A stretch of DNA of 64,000 bases from Leifsonia sp. 1010 (lineage in GTDB: Bacteria; Actinomycetota; Actinomycetes; Actinomycetales; Microbacteriaceae). Below are positions 16,258 through 25,346 of the stretch, in pieces. The notes beneath the pieces are model-generated. The model ran no database searches, had not been told where the DNA came from, and was given only the letters and a program-made list of their open reading frames with translations. The stretch lies in NCBI RefSeq assembly GCF_031455295.1, contig NZ_JAVDSL010000001.1, positions 310,001 through 374,000 of the forward strand, read 5' to 3'. The position numbers and the translations under genes were made by a program. Position 1 is the stretch's first letter; every line of letters starts with the position of its first letter.

Positions 16258-16728
16258 CTAACTCGGACTTCCGAAGAGGGCGGATCCAAGCGACCACAGG
16301 GCTGCGGCCACCCACACGAACGCGACGTACTGCATCGGGATCCAGAAGAGAGTGTGCCTGTTGAACGCACCCTTGGTGGTTGCCGCTGTCTCCGCCGCGA
16401 ACAGATCGTTGGACATGCGCTGCGCGTCGTGTACTGATGCCGGTGGGGGCTGGCCTGGACCGAGCGAGAATCTGCCGCTCGTGACCAGCTCGTCGAGTTG
16501 TGCACGGCGAGCTCTGAGCAGACGCTCGACCGTGCGCTGAGGGCGTCTTCGATTCATCGCGATGCCCGTGAACCAGGTGGCGACTGCTGCCAGGAGAAGC
16601 AGAATGCCGAGCGACACATGCGGTGCCGACTTCGGGAGGACCTCAACTTCGAGCCCGCCAGCGATGATGACGGCTGCGGTCGCATAGAGGAGCGCAATGA
16701 TCCCCCAGCCTCGCCACAGGATGATCAT
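16258..16728 (-). CDS. small membrane protein, about three TM helices
   Basis: The protein has 156 residues. Hydrophobic spans lie at about 7-27, 38-57 and 128-150, with a basic cytosolic loop between the second and third (MNRRRPQRTVERLLRARRAQ). The ATG overlaps the upstream stop by four bases (ATGA), so it is translationally coupled to the DUF5085 gene. No family was recognised. In this context an immunity or secretion-accessory role is possible. Confidence 0.65.
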   Translation of the reverse strand: MIILWRGWGIIALLYATAAVIIAGGLEVEVLPKSAPHVSLGILLLLAAVATWFTGIAMNRRRPQRTVERLLRARRAQLDELVTSGRFSLGPGQPPPASVHDAQRMSNDLFAAETAATTKGAFNRHTLFWIPMQYVAFVWVAAALWSLGSALFGSPS

Positions 16729-17201
16729 GATGCGCTCTGCTTTGGAGCCGCATACCCGATGTAGACCAGGACGAATGGCGACGGATCCTTTTGGAACACG
16801 TGGTAGAAGGGCGAATTGATCTCCAGATCGTTCGCTTCCAACGTCGCCAGAAGCTTCGCGTAGACCGCTTCTGTCTGCTCCTCGAATTCACCCTTGACGA
16901 TCCCTCTCAGCAAAGGGGCGACGTCGACGTACGAATGAAAGAAAAAATCCTCGTGGCGCAGCAAGGTGCTTTGCCGAATCGGGAGGAACGTCTCGATATC
17001 GACCATCTCGTCCATCGGCACGTTGTTGAGACTGTAGAACAGCGGCCCCACGGGTTCGCAGCCGTTCGCCTCGACCCGGGATACGAACTCGTCGAACTGC
17101 GCCGCCATCTCCGTGTAGTGACACGTTGTGCGATGGCTCACCACGTTCTGAAAGGACAGTCTTTCGCCGAACGCCACGTCATGAAACGGCGTGGCCATCA
17201 C
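16725..17201 (-). CDS. DUF5085 family protein
   Basis: The protein has 158 residues and contains PVGPLFYSLNNVPMDEMVDIE, the hallmark segment of DUF5085. It is preceded by an NVVSHRTTCHYTEM strand and followed by a helix-rich C-terminus ending FVLVYIGYA. DUF5085 proteins occur in Firmicutes type VII secretion loci next to LXG toxins; their predicted fold resembles the GyrI-like/SOUL ligand-binding fold. No TM or signal is present. It overlaps both neighbours by four bases. The function is unknown; chaperone or immunity roles are conceivable. Confidence 0.6.
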   Translation of the reverse strand: MMATPFHDVAFGERLSFQNVVSHRTTCHYTEMAAQFDEFVSRVEANGCEPVGPLFYSLNNVPMDEMVDIETFLPIRQSTLLRHEDFFFHSYVDVAPLLRGIVKGEFEEQTEAVYAKLLATLEANDLEINSPFYHVFQKDPSPFVLVYIGYAAPKQSAS

Positions 17202-17641
17202 CGCTTCTCCACGTGTGCGTATAGGTCGAGCACGGACTCGCCGTAGAAGTCGAGGATCACGTGATAGACGCTCTGAAGACTCAATCCTTCTTCTGCCACC
17301 GCCTCCTCGATCGCGTCGTACGGCAGTGGCTCCTCGACATCCCAGTGACGATAGAAGTAGTCAGTCTCCAGCTCTACGCGCTCATGGAATTCGAATCCGG
17401 AGTGGCGATCACCGACCATATTCACACGATTACCCAGAGTGGTCATTAAGGTGAAGGTCTCCGATCCAGGAAGTCCCCGAAAGACCATCGGGCCCGTGAT
17501 GTAGTAACCGTTGTGCACCAGCACCTGGCGGAAGTAGTCGGCAGTCCCGTCGACGATTTCCAGGAGCTCGTCGCCCTCGTGAAGGTCGAGTGTGTAGCTC
17601 ACGACGTTGTTCATGCTCAGCGTTCGCGGTTGGAGTTTCAC
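17198..17641 (-). CDS. second DUF5085-like protein
   Basis: This 147-residue protein has the same block order as its neighbour: MNNVVSYTLDLHEGDE, then NGYYITGPMVFRGLPGSE, and a C-terminal helix plus strand SVYHVILDFYGESVLDLYAH. The two are probably tandem paralogues that have diverged strongly. The GTG at 17641 is used because GAGGA lies 5-6 bases upstream; ATG at codon 10 is an alternative. It ends with a four-base overlap into the other DUF5085 gene. Confidence 0.5.
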   Translation of the reverse strand: MKLQPRTLSMNNVVSYTLDLHEGDELLEIVDGTADYFRQVLVHNGYYITGPMVFRGLPGSETFTLMTTLGNRVNMVGDRHSGFEFHERVELETDYFYRHWDVEEPLPYDAIEEAVAEEGLSLQSVYHVILDFYGESVLDLYAHVEKR

Positions 17642-17712
17642 GGTGAGTCCTCTTTCTCGTTGTCTCGTTCAGAACCGTTCAGGATGTGCGGCGGATAAGC
17701 GGGGAACCGCGG

Positions 17713-18558
17713 TCACAGGACGTACTTGGCCAGTACCCAGAACAAAGCGAGAGCCCCCGCCACCCCCACGACCCAGAGGAAGATCTTCCTGGCAAGTCTT
17801 AGACGTACTTCCTTCGCCACAGGGCGAGGAGGACGCTCCCAGTAGTCACGATCCTTCGACTTCAGATAGGCCAGGTACGCGAACTCGACCGGAAGACTGG
17901 TCGTGAAGCAAGCGAAAACGACCAGCATGATGATGCCTATGCAGTTCACGACATATTGGCCTTGTGTCAATACGTTGGGAATGATCATCACAAGCCCGAA
18001 GGTGGCCCAGTAGATTTTCGACGTATTGGACCGCGAAACAGCCAGGTAATTTCCGACGGTGCGGTTCTCCGAGTGGCCGAGCCTCAGACGACGCCGCAGC
18101 AACAACGCGTGGAACCCGGATGCACCGCCTGTCAGCACCAACGCCACCGCGCCGATTGCGTAGAACATCGCGGGGGACAGACGGCTGGTGGCACTGTCGA
18201 ATGATGAAATGACGACCGCCATGATGCTGATGCTGTACACCAATAGCGCCGACATGCTCGCCATCACGACCGAAAAGAGTGTCTGGAACCGGAAGACCGC
18301 GCGCCTGGAGACTGTAAGAATCAGCACGAAGCCGCACATGCCCAGAACGATCAAGTGAACCGTAAAGAGTGGCAAAAACAAACCAGCGCCTTCATGGAAC
18401 ACGAGCGCTTGAATGCCGGCGAACGTATCGAGGCTGAGGAGCAGAATGACCAGGATCGTTACACCTGGAAGACTCGCCAGCGACGCTCGGGTATTGGCTA
18501 ACGCTGTGAAATAGGCACGATTAGCCTCCGCAGCGCTTGGCGTCTTGTGCTTATTCAC
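17713..18558 (-). CDS. polytopic membrane protein, candidate immunity to the LXG toxin
   Basis: The protein has 281 residues with about seven hydrophobic helices (near 30-55, 60-83, 91-122, 130-153, 183-200, 205-235, 257-281) and a basic loop LLLRRRLRLG. The GTG start is only 6 bp after the stop of the LXG toxin gene. Known membrane-permeabilising LXG toxins (TspA, TelE) are neutralised by integral membrane immunity proteins encoded immediately downstream, so position and topology make this the cognate immunity candidate. No specific family was recognised. Confidence 0.6.
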   Translation of the reverse strand: MNKHKTPSAAEANRAYFTALANTRASLASLPGVTILVILLLSLDTFAGIQALVFHEGAGLFLPLFTVHLIVLGMCGFVLILTVSRRAVFRFQTLFSVVMASMSALLVYSISIMAVVISSFDSATSRLSPAMFYAIGAVALVLTGGASGFHALLLRRRLRLGHSENRTVGNYLAVSRSNTSKIYWATFGLVMIIPNVLTQGQYVVNCIGIIMLVVFACFTTSLPVEFAYLAYLKSKDRDYWERPPRPVAKEVRLRLARKIFLWVVGVAGALALFWVLAKYVL

Positions 18559-18564
18559 CGCGAA

Positions 18565-19803
18565 TCACCGATAGGTCTTCTTGATCGCATCTTTGGCCAC
18601 GTCCGTCGTGGAAGCGCCATTCCAGATCGGGAGGTTGACAACCACACCGATACCGAATCCCACGAGCGCACCGACGATGGTCCCGGCTGGGGGAAGTACA
18701 AGCGAGCCGAATGCTGCACCCGCCCCCGCGGCCGCAAGCCCGGTTGCTACGTCAACACCTGTATCGACAGCGAAATCGGGAACGTCGCGATCTTGCACGC
18801 CATCGCTGAAGTACTTATCGACATTGCTGCCGACGGTGAGGGCTGTGCCCGCAAGGCCAAAGCCTTTGCCGTATCTGGCGAGCTTCGAGGCGTCCTTCCA
18901 GCCTTTGTAGTCGTCCAAGAGAGCATCGGCGGCGCCTTTGGCCCCAGCATTCATCGGCTTCTTGTAGTGATCCAATTTGCTTTTGGTTGCCTCATTGAAG
19001 CCTTTGCCACCGCCGTAGAGGAAGTCCCCCTTCGGGTTGTAAAGGAACTTTCCGCCGACCTTCAGGCGGCCCTTGCTGTCCGGCTTGATTTTCCCGCCCT
19101 TGAGGTAGTCGAGGATGTCCTTCCTCGTCGCAGCGGCCCCTAACCCATCCCCCGTACCCCCGAGCAGGTCGAGCTTCACGCCCGACGTCACGTATGGCTC
19201 GCTCAGGCTTTTCAGCAGGGCGATGACGTCGCCGGTGGCAGCCGCCAGGTTCTCAAGCCGACCCATGAACAGGCCCTTTGTGGCGGATGCGAAGTCGCGC
19301 AGCGCTTTGAGCTTGTCTTCGAGTTCGGTGATGTCTTTCTCGAGCTGGTTCAGCACCAACTCCAATTGAGCGTTCTTGGCCTGCAACGCTTCACTGAGCC
19401 CAGGCACTGCTGTCGACGAGTTCGCGGCACGTTCGTGGACTTCGATCTGGTGTTCGGTCGCGTCGCGCTGCTTCTTGGTCGCCGTGAGTTGCGTATTCAG
19501 CTCATCCTCTTTGAGCACCCCGAACGTGCTCACCTTGGAGTCCTCGCTCGTATAGGTTTCGAGTTCGCCAGCGATGGAGTCGATCTCGTCCTTCGCTTCT
19601 TTGACGCACGGCGCGATGATCTGTGCAAACAACGAATCGACTGCCGTGTAGCCCTTCCCGGACAGCTCTCCCGTGCCCAGGGCGGTGGTGAGTCGTGTGG
19701 ATGCGCTACTCAGCTTCGTCAGGACGGCAGACGCAGCTGTGAGGTTTGCCGAGAGCGCGGTTTTCAGGGCTGCCGAGTCGCCCGAGTCATAAATCAAGCC
19801 CAT
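18565..19803 (-). CDS. LXG-domain type VII secreted toxin with glycine-rich membrane-active C-terminus
   Basis: The protein has 412 residues. Residues 1-220 are helical with the LXG-type opening (GLIYDSGDSAALKTAL ... GELSGKGYTAVDSLF) that targets effectors to T7SSb. A linker with repeated Gly/Lys/Tyr (FLYNPKGDFLYGGGKGF) follows. The last about 70 residues contain two Gly/Ala-rich hydrophobic stretches (DVATGLAAAGAGAAFGSLVL, TIVGALVGFGIGVVVNL) like the glycine-zipper domains of pore-forming LXG toxins. The probable job is to depolarise competitor membranes. The start ATG overlaps the stop of the upstream helper gene (TGATG). It is followed at 6 bp by a polytopic membrane protein. Confidence 0.75.
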   Translation of the reverse strand: MGLIYDSGDSAALKTALSANLTAASAVLTKLSSASTRLTTALGTGELSGKGYTAVDSLFAQIIAPCVKEAKDEIDSIAGELETYTSEDSKVSTFGVLKEDELNTQLTATKKQRDATEHQIEVHERAANSSTAVPGLSEALQAKNAQLELVLNQLEKDITELEDKLKALRDFASATKGLFMGRLENLAAATGDVIALLKSLSEPYVTSGVKLDLLGGTGDGLGAAATRKDILDYLKGGKIKPDSKGRLKVGGKFLYNPKGDFLYGGGKGFNEATKSKLDHYKKPMNAGAKGAADALLDDYKGWKDASKLARYGKGFGLAGTALTVGSNVDKYFSDGVQDRDVPDFAVDTGVDVATGLAAAGAGAAFGSLVLPPAGTIVGALVGFGIGVVVNLPIWNGASTTDVAKDAIKKTYR

Positions 19804-20147
19804 CACGCGCCTGCTTTCTCTTGCCGCATTCGGTCCAGATGCTCTTCAGATGACGAGCGGATGCTGCTCACTGTCTCCGCGAAGAGCTCGGCCTGTTCGT
19901 TCGCCAGTTGGCCGACATAGCTCTCGAGCTCTCGTCGCGCCGCCAGACCTCTCTTCACGAAGTAGTTATCCGCTCCGACGGCGATGCCGGCTTGTTCGAA
20001 CAGGTCCGTGTTCTCCCGCATCACTTGCCGGTAGTCGTCCCACTGCTCTTCAAGCACGCGAATCGTCGCCAGCTGTTCAGCCGTCTCGTCCTCGTGAGCC
20101 CGGATCTTCTGCTCAAGCTCGATCTGTTGTGCACTCAGATGCCTCAT
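19803..20147 (-). CDS. alpha-helical LXG-associated protein (Lap2/DUF3958-like)
   Basis: This is a 114-residue coiled-coil-type protein, almost all helix (QQIELEQKIRAHEDETAEQL ... SSIRSSSEEHLDRMRQEKAG). Known LXG toxins need one or two small helical partners encoded directly upstream for targeting to EssC. The size, helix content and position here fit the DUF3958-like partner. The start at ATG 20147 overlaps the previous stop as ATGA; GTG 20159 would add four residues. The gene ends overlapping the toxin start. Confidence 0.6.
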   Translation of the reverse strand: MRHLSAQQIELEQKIRAHEDETAEQLATIRVLEEQWDDYRQVMRENTDLFEQAGIAVGADNYFVKRGLAARRELESYVGQLANEQAELFAETVSSIRSSSEEHLDRMRQEKAGA

Positions 20148-20416
20148 CGCGCTTCGCACCAGCCGCTCGCGTCCTGCTTGTCCCGATCCTCGATCTCGGC
20201 CGCAAGGGCGGTTACGTTGCTCGCCTGACCTTTCACGCCGGACGCGAGTTCAGAGATGCAGCTAAGGAGCTTGTTCGCGACGGTTGATCCGTCTTGCATG
20301 CACGAAACGTTGCTCACGCTCAGGGTCACCTGCTGCCCTCCCCCGCTCGTATCAAGCTCCGCGAACCCCGAGACGGCCTCCTGTGCGGCACCGACGTTTG
20401 ATGCGACCTTCACCAC
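20144..20416 (-). CDS. WXG100-like helper of the LXG toxin (Lap1/DUF3130-like)
   Basis: This 90-residue protein (VKVASNVGAAQEAVSGFAEL ... NKLLSCISELASGVKGQASN) forms a predicted helical hairpin typical of WXG100-like or DUF3130-type proteins. No W-x-G is present. A DGSTVANKLL turn region lies mid-protein. It is the first of the two helper genes before the LXG toxin. Two GTG codons (20416, 20413) are possible starts behind AGGAAAGG; the choice changes one residue. It overlaps the DUF4176 gene stop. Confidence 0.6.
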   Translation of the reverse strand: MVKVASNVGAAQEAVSGFAELDTSGGGQQVTLSVSNVSCMQDGSTVANKLLSCISELASGVKGQASNVTALAAEIEDRDKQDASGWCEAR

Positions 20417-20874
20417 TCACCTTTCCTGTCTTGCTGCTGGACCAACCCACGAAGCTCGAAGAACGGGTCCGCGCGGACCTGCGCCGCCTGCTCGCTCGCC
20501 TCGCCTGAGGGAAGCACATCGGGGATGTCCGTGAGGGCACCCGCGAACTGCTTTGCCTGCGTCGTCTTGCGACGCCCGTTCTCCATCTGGTCGAGAAGAT
20601 CCGTGAGAAATTCCATATCAGCGGCATCAGTGTAGCCATGATAAACAACAGTATGGATTTCAGTGGCCACAATAGGGAAAGTCTCCCTGTCCGGCGCCTC
20701 CCCGTAGGGATGCGGACCTACCAGGTAGCGCGGGACGACCGCGTTCCGCGTGTTATCCGGCCGGAACGCTCCTCTCGCCAGAACGACGAACAAGCCCGAA
20801 GCGCTCTCAGTCTCCAGCCGAACGATGGACCCCAAGCCCAGGAGGTCGCCCGTCATTTCGAGGGTCATCGTCAT
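20410..20874 (-). CDS. DUF4176 protein (type VII secretion-associated)
   Basis: The protein has 154 residues. It opens LLGLGSIVRLETESASGLFVVLARG, then RYLVGPHPYG, then EIHTVVYHGYTDAADMEFL, the three conserved blocks of DUF4176. This family is found in Firmicutes type VII loci beside LXG effectors; its biochemical role is not known. It has no TM or signal sequence. The ATG overlaps the essC stop (ATGA), coupling it to the core machinery, and its end overlaps the next gene. Confidence 0.75.
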   Translation of the reverse strand: MTMTLEMTGDLLGLGSIVRLETESASGLFVVLARGAFRPDNTRNAVVPRYLVGPHPYGEAPDRETFPIVATEIHTVVYHGYTDAADMEFLTDLLDQMENGRRKTTQAKQFAGALTDIPDVLPSGEASEQAAQVRADPFFELRGLVQQQDRKGEW

Positions 20875-23800
20875 CCTTCGTTCTGCTGGATGGTGGGGAT
20901 GACGATCTCGGCGAGTTCGTCATCCTTGAGCGAATGGAGGACGTTCTTGCCGGCCGCCTGCCTCCGGGCCGCGAGTGGCAGGTTGTCGACGAACCGCTGC
21001 GTTCCCAGGTCGCCACCGAAGAGGAGCTGGTCCACGTTCTCTTTGAGTGTCGCGATCAAGCCGAAATTGCTGTTCACCTTGGAGACGTGGTCCAACAGGA
21101 TCGCCTGGACGTGATCGCTGCTGACCCCGAGAAGCTCGGCGAGCTGATCGGGCGGCAGCATGAGCTTCTCCAACACATCGGTCATGCCGTTGATCAGGAT
21201 GCAGCTCGGCGTCCGCGTTCCGGACTCGGTCAGACCCGTCAGCGCCTTTTTGACCGCCTCGGCATGACTCCTCAGCGCCGCCTTTCCGATGTAGAGGCAT
21301 TCGGTAGCTCCGAGAAGCGGCCTGAGCGTGTCATGAGCGTCGATGACGACAAGGTGTTCGTCTGCGATCGCATCCAGCAGACCTTCGATCACGAACGGAT
21401 ACGTTGACGCCGCCTGCTTCCCTGACGCAGGGAAGATGGCCAACGCCTTGCCGGCAAACAGGTCGAAGCTCTCCGGCAGGGCACTGCTCTTGTTCAACCC
21501 GAGAAAGAGCTTGTTCTGCGACTCCCCGCTGGATACCCGACTTCCGAACGCCTCCACCGTCAGCTCCTGCGGCACCATTGGGATCCGCTCCGGGCGCACG
21601 CCCGTCCACGCCTCGCCGATGGCGGCGACCTCCTTTTCCAGGGTGTCCAGGACGGCCGCGTCGTCCGCTCCGTCGCAGGGCAGGAAGATCTGGATCGCGG
21701 TCGGAGTCTCGAGCTGGAGCTGTCCGCGGCCGAGGATCTCGGCCTGCATGACCCGATCACGGCCGAAGAGGGCCGCGACGTCCGCCTCATCGTTCAGATA
21801 GAGGGCGATCGAGGTCGGGATGTTGCTGGTCATGTTCATGCGCATCGAGTTCGCGCGATTCGCCGTCAGCACCAGGTACACGCCGAGTGCCGCACCCTCT
21901 CGCAGCACCTGGATGAGCTGGGCGTCGATCGCCTCCTTCCGCTTGTCCTGGGCGAGGCCGTCGTAGCCGTCGAGGACGTTCAGCAGGGTCGGGAGCGACT
22001 GGCCGGTCTTAACCGTGTACTGAGCGAGCGTCGCCACGCCGACGCTGCGGAGGAGGCTCTTCCGGTCGGCCAGCACGCCGGCGATCCGCTCCATGGCCTT
22101 CTGGAACTTCTCCTCTTCCTCCAACGTCACGATGTCTGCGACATGCGGAAGGGGTGCCAATGGGAGCAGCCCGTTGTTTCCGAGGTCCAGCAGCATGAAC
22201 TGCATCTGCTCGGGAGTGTTCTGCCGGGCCAGATTCATCACCAGCGTCTGGAGCAGGGTCGACGCGCCGTAGCCCGGGCTGCTGAAGACGGCCGTGTGCC
22301 CGGCCTCAGTGAGACTGAAGCGGTAGACCGACTGTGCCTGCTTGCTGGGGATGTCGAGGAGACCGAGGGGGATTCCGGGCTCTGCGTCGACGGGAGGCGT
22401 CGGGATCCGGCTCTTCAGGGGCGGCAGCCACGGCTTCTCGGGGAGGACCGCCCCTGACTCCGCGGCGAGCGCCGCCAGGTGATCGACGACCGCGTCGAGC
22501 TCGCTCACCTTCTCTTTCCGCGCCTCCTGAGCCGCTTCGTCCCCGGACAGATCGCGGGTCCAGAGCTCGTACTGCCCGAAGTCGTTGATCAGGTAGATGC
22601 GCTCGTCGACCGTCTTCTTCTCGGTCTTTCCCGGGTCGTAGTCGGCGCCGGACCAGGCGGACTGGAACAGCTCGTAGATCTCGTTGTTCCCGACCTGGAG
22701 ATAGGCGCGCCCGGGCTCGACGATGCTCGCGGCGTCGGGCGTCTTGATGATCTCCTGCGAGTCGGAGACATCGGCTACTTTGAGCGCGAGCTTGAAGCGG
22801 CTGTTCGACCAGATCTGGTCGTTCACGACTCCGCTGGGCTTCTGCGTCGCGAGGATCAGGTGAACGCCGAGCGAGCGCCCGATCCGCGCCGTCGACACCA
22901 GCTCCTCCATGAACTCCGGCTGATTCGCTTTGAGCTCTGCGAACTCGTCTGAGATGAGGAAGAGGTGCGGCATCGGCAGAGCCGGGTACTTCGTGCCCCG
23001 TTCCACCTCGTCGGCGCTCTTTCCGAGCTTGTACAGCCGGGTGTACCCGTTGATGTGGTTGACGTCGAACTGCGCGAAGAGCCGCTGGCGCTTCTGAAGC
23101 TCGGCGCGGATGGAGGCGAGCGCGCGAGCAGAGGCTGCTCCGTCGAGGTTGGTGATCGACCCGAGAAGGTGAGGCAGACCGGCGAAGAGATTGGCCATCC
23201 CACCGCCCTTGAAGTCAATGGGGAGGAAGCCGACGTCCTCCGGCGCGAAGTTCACGGCGAGCGACAGGATGTAGGACTGAACGATCTCAGACTTTCCGGA
23301 GCCGGTCGTACCAGCGACGAGTCCGTGAGGGCCGTGCGCGCGCTCGTGAAGATTCAGCTCGACGAGGTCGTCCTTCCCCCGGAGACCGAGCGGGACGGCG
23401 AGGGTCTTGGAGGTGTCCGCGCCGGCCCAACGCTCGGCGACGCCCAGGTCGTCGACCTCCTTGACGTCGTACATCTCCAAGAAGCTGACGGCCTTCGGGA
23501 TGGCGTTCTTCTCGACCTCCACGTGCGTCAGGTTCGCGAGTCTCCGCAACGCGAGATCCCTGTCAGCCGGAGTCGGATACGGGACGAAGTCCCGAGCCAC
23601 ATACACGCGGTCGTCATTGACGAGCACACCGGCGCTCCGATTGCGGTACTCGACGAGCGCGGACACCGTCTCGGGAAGCTGCTTGCGGTCCTCCCGGCAC
23701 CAGATGACCGTGACGCCCAGCTCCGACATGTCCTCCGCGAGGAACTCGTTGATGCCATGGCCGGCGAGATAGGAGTCATCGAGGATGGACAGGACGTAGT

Positions 23801-25346
23801 GCGGGGAGAACACCGGCTTCTCCCGACCGGCCTGGCTCAGCGCCTGTCTGCGCTTGCTGAGGATCTGGGTGAAGCTGTTCAGGATCATGTCCCGGGTCTT
23901 CGCGTTATGGATCAGCCCGCGCACGTTCAGCCCCTGCATCGTGAAGTGCGGGAGAAACCGCCACGGATGCCAGTGCTCTCGATACGACTTCGCAGGAACC
24001 AAGGCGATGAAGTTGACGTCGCGATAGGACTGGAAGACCGCGAGCTGGAGCAAGAGGTTCGCCGCAGCGGTGCGCACGGCGTCATCCGTGCCGACCAGCC
24101 CGAGCGTCTGCGCTCGGAGGCTCAGGGTGATCGGAACGTACCGCTGCGTCGAGAACCGGTCGACCAGCTCGGCCACCCGCCGAGTGTCTGCGTCGTCGTC
24201 TCTGTCGTTCGCGTCCGAGGTGACCGTCAGCGACGACGGGGCGTCTCCGGTTCCCAGGGAGACGTCGAGGAAGTCCTTGTTGTTCGGAAGCCGTTCGTAG
24301 ATCCGCGGGCCGTACGCCGTAACCATGCGCACCAGCGCGTCGGGACTGGGCGCGTTGTGGTCGCGGACACTCTTCTCCTGTTCGGACAGTCGCGTCAGCG
24401 ACGCCGTGACAGTGACGAGGTAACGCTCGTAGTCGTCCCGTCGAGCGTCGTCCTCCTTCCGGCGCTGACGCCGATCGCCGACGAACTGAGACACCGTGAA
24501 GGCGGCCGTCAGCAGGCTCAGGATGGCCATCCTCAGCATCATCAGCGGATTGCGCCCGGAGAGCACAGTGGTGGCGACGCCGACGGCAACCATCCCCAGT
24601 GGTGGGAGAAGAGCCTTCAGGATGCTGTTCTTGTCGGGCTTCTGCGCCGGCGCGATCTTGTGCACCTGCACTTTGTCGGTCGGGGCCTCCAGGGTGATCC
24701 GGGGGCTCCGGCGATAGTCGGGGAAGTCGGGCGGGAACTCGTCGTGCTGTTCCTGTTCGAGGAACGCGCTTCGGTTCAGCGCAGCGCCCTCGGCGAAAGT
24801 CGTCACCCTCCACTGGGTCGGCCGCCTCTCGAGGAGGTAGTCCGCGGTCAAGACGCGATCGCCAACCGCGGCCTGGTGAATGATCTCCCGTTCATCCATG
24901 AGCCGCTCGTTCACGTAAAGGAAGCCACTGCCGGGGCGAGCGATCACGGCGTCGCCATGGATGGCGACCATGCTGTCGCCTGGCGTCTTGACGCTCGCGA
25001 TCTCGGAACCACCGATGACGAAGTGGTCGTCGGGATCGAACACCAGGTGCGTCGATTCCACGCGACGAGCGTGCACGACGAGGAGCATGTGGTCGTTGCA
25101 CTCGGTCACGCCGGCCGGAACCGCGGCGCCGTTGACGAACAGGCGGTCGTTGATCACTCCGAGCGTGAGGTCGCCGAAAACGGCAGACGGCCGGTCCTCG
25201 GTCAGGGGGATCGTCACGAGTTCCGCGCCGAGCACGTAGACGGAGAACAGGACGGTTCCCGGGATCAACCGATCGTCCCGGAGGCCACCATCCGACGGTC
25301 CTGTTGGCGCGAGCGCGAAAAAGTCGGTGCCGGGGCCCGCGCTCAT
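20871..25346 (-). CDS. essC: EssC/YukB: type VII secretion FtsK/SpoIIIE ATPase
   Basis: The 1491-residue protein has the Firmicutes EssC plan. Two N-terminal FHA-like domains (about 28-100 and 105-185) are followed by two TM helices (about 247-290), a DUF/stalk region, and three P-loop modules. D1 has Walker A GTTGSGKS (679-686) and Walker B HLFLISDEF (794-802). D2 has a degenerate P-loop SSPGYGAST (1022-1030) in which the lysine is Ala. D3 has FPASGKQAA (1305-1313). It powers export of EsxA and LXG effectors. The N-terminal FHA pair and single-polypeptide layout distinguish it from mycobacterial EccC. The ATG at 25346 overlaps the essB stop, and the stop overlaps the DUF4176 start. Confidence 0.92.
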   Translation of the reverse strand: MSAGPGTDFFALAPTGPSDGGLRDDRLIPGTVLFSVYVLGAELVTIPLTEDRPSAVFGDLTLGVINDRLFVNGAAVPAGVTECNDHMLLVVHARRVESTHLVFDPDDHFVIGGSEIASVKTPGDSMVAIHGDAVIARPGSGFLYVNERLMDEREIIHQAAVGDRVLTADYLLERRPTQWRVTTFAEGAALNRSAFLEQEQHDEFPPDFPDYRRSPRITLEAPTDKVQVHKIAPAQKPDKNSILKALLPPLGMVAVGVATTVLSGRNPLMMLRMAILSLLTAAFTVSQFVGDRRQRRKEDDARRDDYERYLVTVTASLTRLSEQEKSVRDHNAPSPDALVRMVTAYGPRIYERLPNNKDFLDVSLGTGDAPSSLTVTSDANDRDDDADTRRVAELVDRFSTQRYVPITLSLRAQTLGLVGTDDAVRTAAANLLLQLAVFQSYRDVNFIALVPAKSYREHWHPWRFLPHFTMQGLNVRGLIHNAKTRDMILNSFTQILSKRRQALSQAGREKPVFSPHYVLSILDDSYLAGHGINEFLAEDMSELGVTVIWCREDRKQLPETVSALVEYRNRSAGVLVNDDRVYVARDFVPYPTPADRDLALRRLANLTHVEVEKNAIPKAVSFLEMYDVKEVDDLGVAERWAGADTSKTLAVPLGLRGKDDLVELNLHERAHGPHGLVAGTTGSGKSEIVQSYILSLAVNFAPEDVGFLPIDFKGGGMANLFAGLPHLLGSITNLDGAASARALASIRAELQKRQRLFAQFDVNHINGYTRLYKLGKSADEVERGTKYPALPMPHLFLISDEFAELKANQPEFMEELVSTARIGRSLGVHLILATQKPSGVVNDQIWSNSRFKLALKVADVSDSQEIIKTPDAASIVEPGRAYLQVGNNEIYELFQSAWSGADYDPGKTEKKTVDERIYLINDFGQYELWTRDLSGDEAAQEARKEKVSELDAVVDHLAALAAESGAVLPEKPWLPPLKSRIPTPPVDAEPGIPLGLLDIPSKQAQSVYRFSLTEAGHTAVFSSPGYGASTLLQTLVMNLARQNTPEQMQFMLLDLGNNGLLPLAPLPHVADIVTLEEEEKFQKAMERIAGVLADRKSLLRSVGVATLAQYTVKTGQSLPTLLNVLDGYDGLAQDKRKEAIDAQLIQVLREGAALGVYLVLTANRANSMRMNMTSNIPTSIALYLNDEADVAALFGRDRVMQAEILGRGQLQLETPTAIQIFLPCDGADDAAVLDTLEKEVAAIGEAWTGVRPERIPMVPQELTVEAFGSRVSSGESQNKLFLGLNKSSALPESFDLFAGKALAIFPASGKQAASTYPFVIEGLLDAIADEHLVVIDAHDTLRPLLGATECLYIGKAALRSHAEAVKKALTGLTESGTRTPSCILINGMTDVLEKLMLPPDQLAELLGVSSDHVQAILLDHVSKVNSNFGLIATLKENVDQLLFGGDLGTQRFVDNLPLAARRQAAGKNVLHSLKDDELAEIVIPTIQQNEG

